Origin: Paenibacillus sp. ACRRY
GTDB lineage: Bacteria; Bacillota; Bacilli; Paenibacillales; Paenibacillaceae
DNA length: 64,000 nucleotides
Direction of reading: 5' to 3'
Assembly (NCBI RefSeq): GCF_022346995.1
Contig: NZ_JAKRNM010000003.1
Coordinates: 62,001-126,000, forward strand
The notes beneath the pieces are model-generated. The model was not told where the DNA came from. It did no database searches and saw only the letters and a program-made list of their open reading frames with translations. A program made the translations under genes and the position numbers. The number at the start of each line of letters is the position of its first letter. Position 1 is the stretch's first letter. Of the stretch, positions 61,689-64,000 are shown one piece after another.

Positions 61689-62385
61689 TACCGTGCAGCG
61701 GAATGTGTACAGTGATGCTGGAGGGAGTATCGGATGGCCGGATCTCCAAGGCATAGCCTGAAACGTCAGGCTCAAGGCCCCGATGTCTCAGCTTGTCCAT
61801 GAGCAGGAGAAATGTCTGATCAATCTCTGCCCGATCCGGAGCACCGAAATGGGTATATACGGCGTATTCACGGGCCGGAAGAATTATACCAACCATGCCT
61901 TCCGGCACTTCATGGAAGTGGGATACCTCTACTCCGGCAATATAGTGATAGAGGCGTGTACGGCTCAGGGATACGCCCGTCTTCACCCCCGTCCGGGTTT
62001 GGCGGGGGATTTCATGTTGTCTGCGTTCTAATTCAATCCACAGCTTAGGAATCACCACTTGTGACATATATACAGCTGTAAAAGGAGCCTGGAATTCAAG
62101 GCCGATCACATATGTCTGCGGCCGTACCATCCGCTCAAATGAATGAGCCTTGGCAATTCGTTGACCTGCTATATCCGCTACTCGACCGGCTGATTTCAGC
62201 AAGGTATATCCTCCCTGGCGTCCAGGTTCTGCATATAGAGGCACACCCATTCCACTAAGCTCATGTAAATACCGAAGCATGGTACGGTAAGAAACCCCGA
62301 ATTCAGCAGCCATTTCTTCAGCGGTAAACGTAGGTTTGTCATACACTCGCATCATAAGTTCAATCAAACGCTGCGTTTTGGTCAT
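61642..62385 (-). CDS. HTH transcriptional regulator with GyrI-like effector-binding domain
   Basis: 247 residues. N-terminal HTH_11/DeoR-like domain (LIELMMRVYDKPTFTAEEMA ... SYRTMLRYLHELSGMGVPLYAEPG), then a GyrI-like/AraC-effector-binding domain (about 95-245; SLSRTRLYHYIAGVEVS, YAVYTHFG and IHIPLHG-like ending). Such regulators sense lipophilic or cationic ligands. The last 47 nt lie antisense to the photolyase gene, and there is no terminator between them. Divergent from a stand-alone GyrI-like protein, with a palindrome between. Confidence 0.88.
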   Translation of the reverse strand: MTKTQRLIELMMRVYDKPTFTAEEMAAEFGVSYRTMLRYLHELSGMGVPLYAEPGRQGGYTLLKSAGRVADIAGQRIAKAHSFERMVRPQTYVIGLEFQAPFTAVYMSQVVIPKLWIELERRQHEIPRQTRTGVKTGVSLSRTRLYHYIAGVEVSHFHEVPEGMVGIILPAREYAVYTHFGAPDRAEIDQTFLLLMDKLRHRGLEPDVSGYALEIRPSDTPSSITVHIPLHGTSPSDDSPEFVYRPQ

Positions 62386-62405
62386 GTTCCATCTGCTCCT
62401 GATAG

Positions 62406-62434
62406 AAATATAGATATACTGACAGATTTTGTCA
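62406..62434 (-). promoter_or_regulatory. Promoter and palindrome between the two GyrI-like genes
   Basis: TGACA-GATTT-TGTCA (62420-62434) is a perfect 5-bp inverted repeat. On the minus strand its right part is the -35 (GTGACA), 17 bp before TATATT, so a bound protein would cover the regulator's own promoter. Confidence 0.5.
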
Positions 62435-62514
62435 CTATATTAGTATAAAATAGAGTCAGGACTTACGGCAACAGGATCAACTTATGGAGAGCATAAATGA
62501 AAGGGTGAGAGGGT

Positions 62515-63000
62515 ATGGAACAAGTCAATTCTTCAATGTTGGTACGTATGGAGGCGGCGACCATTATCGGACTGAAATGGGAGGGAACCTTCGCTGAAGC
62601 AGGGGCAGGGGGCATTCGTGAAGTGCAAACGGAGTTCAAGCGTCGTCTGCAGGAGATCAGTGATGTGCTTCACCCGCAGGAGCTTCTGGGATTGTCCTAT
62701 CATACGACAGATACAGGATTTGTTCATTATGTCGCAGTCGAGGTTGGCAAAGATGGAGCATCAACCATTCCATCTGGAATGGTGAAGGTTGATGTCCCGG
62801 CACATGACTACGCCAAGTGCAGCCATGTCAAAGGACAGAGTGTGGAAGCATCATACAATCGAATCTATGCCTGGATTGAAGAACAGGGTCATGCGGTGTC
62901 GCAAGGTCCGCTTACACACTATGAAGTATATCCGATGGATCAGGATCCATATGATCCGGAGCCCGAGTTTACCATTTTCATCCCAGTGAACCAGAAATAA
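62515..63000 (+). CDS. GyrI-like effector-binding domain protein
   Basis: 161 residues consisting only of an AraC-effector/GyrI-like domain: LVRMEAATIIGLKWEGTF, LGLSYHTTD, VKVDVPAHDYAKCSHVKG and a C-terminal YPMDQDPYDPEPEFTIFIPV. Stand-alone members bind or sequester small molecules. Start ATG behind a GAGAGGGT site. It is divergent from the HTH-GyrI regulator and probably its target. Whether it is a drug-binding or an SHV-type hydrolase-like protein cannot be told. Confidence 0.87.
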   Translation: MEQVNSSMLVRMEAATIIGLKWEGTFAEAGAGGIREVQTEFKRRLQEISDVLHPQELLGLSYHTTDTGFVHYVAVEVGKDGASTIPSGMVKVDVPAHDYAKCSHVKGQSVEASYNRIYAWIEEQGHAVSQGPLTHYEVYPMDQDPYDPEPEFTIFIPVNQK

Positions 63001-63024
63001 ATCCTGCTGAGGCAGCATCGCTCG

Positions 63025-63053
63025 AAGACCGCATTATAGCGGTCTTTTTTTAC
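63025..63053 (+). terminator. Intrinsic terminator
   Basis: AAGACCGC-ATTATA-GCGGTCTT with a following T run, 24 nt after the GyrI-like stop. Confidence 0.92.
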
Positions 63054-63214
63054 ATTTATAGACATGAAAAGTGTGTGAAATCCACTGAAAATTTAGGAAT
63101 TGTTAAGAAAATGGACTACACATCTTAAGCATTATGCCTTTTAATAGATAGAGAGCTTATCGTACTAAGTCATATCTGACATATTGACGAACACATTAAG
63201 GAGAAACGCTAAAC

Positions 63215-64000
63215 ATGAGTGAGACATTAAAAAGAGAGCGAATACCGGAGTTGAACCTGGTACGTGCCATGGCGATTATCGGCGTGCTGTGTGTGCATTC
63301 CACGTCCTATGCGACGGTGGACATGACGGGTTCGGGCTACTACTGGCTGTACAACTTTATTAATATCTTCATGAAATATGGTACGCCAACTTTTATTTTC
63401 ATGAGCAGCTTCGTGTTGTTCTATAACTATTACTCCCGTCCCTTGGACAAGAAACTGGTCAGCAATTTTTATAAAAAGAGATTCGTTTACATTTTGCTGC
63501 CGTATTTCCTGTTTTCCCTGTTTTATTTTGTTATTCTGCATTTCACCCATTATCAAGGCCGTCCGTTTGGTGAATCTGCCATCAGCTTCATTACCAAACT
63601 TTTCACGGGTAAGGCGTATACGCATCTGTACTTTGTATTCATCAACATGCAATTCTATCTGTTATTCCCGCTCGTTCTGTGGCTGCTGAAGAAGTATCCT
63701 GCGGTGGTTAAGTGGTCTGTACCCATTGGCCTGCTGATCCAGTGGGCATTTATCGTAAGTAACAAATACGGGTTCCAGGTGCCGAACAAAGGAAGCTGGG
63801 CCTTCTCGTACTTCTCCTATTTCATGCTGGGCGCGTTCATTGGGGTCTATTTTCCAAAAATCAAGCAATGGTTTGTCATCAGCCGAGAAAATGCGACCAA
63901 AGGCCGCGTAGCATCCTGGATTCTGCTGTGGGCCGTCTGGATTGCGGCCGGACTCGGACATGTATATATTTATTACCTGCTTCGTATGAAGATTGCCACG
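63215..64000 (+). CDS. Membrane acyltransferase (acyltransferase_3 family), N-terminal part
   Basis: 262 codons open to the right edge, so the gene is truncated by the window. ATG at 63215 with AAGGAG 11 nt upstream. The first helix contains ELNLVRAMAIIGVLCVHST with the family's conserved His/Arg region; at least seven hydrophobic segments follow (for example TPTFIFMSSFVLF and YILLPYFLFSLFYFV). The family O-acetylates or succinylates surface polysaccharides, and PNAG IcaC-like proteins belong to it. The substrate is unknown. Own terminator-bounded promoter region of about 160 bp. Confidence 0.85.
   Translation, partial: MSETLKRERIPELNLVRAMAIIGVLCVHSTSYATVDMTGSGYYWLYNFINIFMKYGTPTFIFMSSFVLFYNYYSRPLDKKLVSNFYKKRFVYILLPYFLFSLFYFVILHFTHYQGRPFGESAISFITKLFTGKAYTHLYFVFINMQFYLLFPLVLWLLKKYPAVVKWSVPIGLLIQWAFIVSNKYGFQVPNKGSWAFSYFSYFMLGAFIGVYFPKIKQWFVISRENATKGRVASWILLWAVWIAAGLGHVYIYYLLRMKIAT

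Overview
The window is a gene-dense chromosomal segment of about 50% GC from a spore-forming Bacillota, most probably Paenibacillus. The assignment rests on a DhbF-type siderophore synthetase end, a Spo0E-type phosphatase, YdaJ/YdaK/YdaM-like exopolysaccharide genes, a GlnL/GlnT pair, NamA, PepT, and AGGAGG-type ribosome binding sites throughout. I saw no rRNA, tRNA, IS element, prophage or CRISPR array. It looks like core and niche-adaptive chromosome rather than a mobile island.

Layout. 1-7.1 kb: the 3' end of a bacillibactin-type NRPS (condensation part, threonine-coding adenylation domain, carrier, thioesterase), MbtH protein, drug/siderophore exporter, then a convergent Sfp-type phosphopantetheinyl transferase and an arylamine N-acetyltransferase. 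7.3-11.3 kb: GreA, an NSS-family sodium symporter, RlmN and a GNAT enzyme. 11.5-15.6 kb: a MarR regulator followed by an exopolysaccharide module resembling B. subtilis ydaJ-ydaK-ydaM, including a degenerate GGDEF c-di-GMP receptor. 15.9-25.4 kb: transporters with adjacent regulators (Fsr-type MFS/AraC, DHA1 MFS/HxlR), two aldo-keto reductases and an LCP protein. 25.6-30 kb: a large DUF2339 protein, an FHA-winged-helix regulator and a membrane-anchored methyltransferase. 30.2-36.3 kb: a VTC-domain protein, a DUF4956 membrane protein and a beta-helix lipoprotein, divergent from an OmpR/histidine kinase pair. A repeated 13-19 bp site occurs three times in and around their shared promoter region.

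36.3-45.1 kb holds the most interesting system. The nitrite-assimilation operon nirB-nirD-nirC-cobA is preceded by a leader RNA with two adjacent hexaloop hairpins, each loop having A at position 1 and G at position 4. The second hairpin overlaps the 5' strand of an intrinsic terminator. Encoded divergently is an ANTAR-domain protein with a degenerate receiver domain, followed by a TrpD2/YbiB-like protein. Both promoters carry near-consensus TnrA/GlnR boxes. The sequence therefore suggests nitrogen-status control of initiation plus ANTAR control of termination.

45-64 kb: acyl-CoA thioesterase, acetate transporter, a small Spo0E-like gene, an orphan GlnL-type response regulator divergent from an AGCS (GlnT-like) symporter, a soluble methyl-accepting signalling protein, a Crp/Fnr regulator, peptidase T, NamA, an AHSA1-like protein, a 7TMR-DISM hybrid kinase with a second LytS-like kinase module paired with a REC-BTAD regulator, DNA photolyase, two GyrI-like effector-binding proteins, and the start of a membrane acyltransferase that runs off the right edge.
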